Part shown: positions 18,886-18,970 of the stretch, piece by piece | How the letters are laid out: every line of letters starts with the position of its first letter | Numbering within the stretch: the stretch's first letter is position 1 | NCBI GenBank assembly: GCA_035286595.1 | Contig: DATEDA010000193.1 | Span: forward strand, 1-18,970 | Source of the DNA: DATEDA01 sp035286595 | GTDB lineage: Bacteria > Pseudomonadota > Gammaproteobacteria > Burkholderiales > SG8-39 | Reading direction: 5' to 3' | DNA length: 18,970 bases | Notes under the pieces: model-generated | What the model saw: the letters and a program-made list of their open reading frames with translations, nothing else | What the model was told of the DNA's origin: nothing | Database searches by the model: none | Program-made: the position numbers and the translations under genes

Positions 18886-18970
18886 GCGGGCCCCGAAAGC
18901 GGTCGATTCGCGCGGCGAGGCGCGGGCGACCGGCGAGCAGGCTCGGCCCGAAAGCGCGCGCGAGGTGGAA

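Noticed and set aside
18886..18970. Two similar GGCCCGAAAGCG stretches at the right edge
   Set aside because: Too short and too few to call a repeat element.
1..18970. CRISPR arrays, tRNA or rRNA genes, insertion sequences, phage or toxin-antitoxin genes
   Set aside because: Looked for on both strands; no repeat-spacer pattern, RNA gene core, transposase or integrase motif was seen.

Overview
The window is very GC-rich, compact DNA from a proteobacterium. Gene content and promoter style suggest a beta- or gammaproteobacterium, but no ribosomal or housekeeping marker fixes the taxon. The sequence looks like a low-oxygen / dormancy island. Short stress and maintenance genes lie on both strands, and almost every transcription unit starts next to a 14-bp palindrome of the CRP/FNR type (TTGAC-N4-(A/G)TCAA; one is the perfect ANR/FNR form TTGAT-N4-ATCAA). 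I count eleven good copies and two weaker ones. Most are followed, where an FNR class II promoter would put its -10 element, by a TA-rich hexamer (TATGTT, TAGATT, TATCGT, TAGCCT and similar).

Layout. 1-2206 (minus): 5' part of phosphoenolpyruvate synthase behind an M50 site-2 protease with two CBS domains. 2412-3304 (plus): SagB-type nitroreductase and a truncated YjbQ-like gene. 3371-3886: an FNR box and the 3' end of an L,D-transpeptidase. 3837-4685 (minus): two uncharacterised genes. 4763-5529 (minus): wreckage of a macA-macB-outer membrane factor efflux operon. 5662-6028 (minus): universal stress protein with an internal deletion. 6249-7481 (plus): Tat-exported CapA-family protein. 7594-8396 (minus): CBS-pair protein plus a small conserved protein. 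8481-10379 (minus): PRPP synthetase paralogue, two small proteins and a degenerate HNH-like protein. 10516-11138 (plus): a gene fragment and a second CBS-pair protein. 11197-14032 (minus): archaeal-type S-adenosylmethionine synthetase, CheR-like methyltransferase, DNA ligase remnant and THUMP protein. 14135-17511 (plus): zinc-ribbon BCAM0308-like protein, diaminopimelate dehydrogenase and a long-chain acyl-CoA synthetase. 17581-18834: small conserved protein, ribosome hibernation factor fused to a cold-shock domain, small charged protein and a remnant of a phosphoribosyltransferase/hydrolase gene.

The genes make sense together as an anoxic survival programme: ribosome silencing, adenylate-sensing CBS proteins, PEP, PRPP and SAM supply, redox (nitroreductase), membrane proteolysis and cell-wall DAP metabolism. 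This resembles the low-oxygen-activated (lxa) locus of Burkholderia cenocepacia and, by analogy only, the DosR regulon of mycobacteria. Two things stand out. Several promoters place the predicted transcription start at or within a few bases of the start codon, which suggests leaderless mRNAs. At least seven loci carry genes with the middle or one end missing while promoter boxes and gene tips are kept, which points either to ongoing decay of this island or to a deletion-prone assembly.
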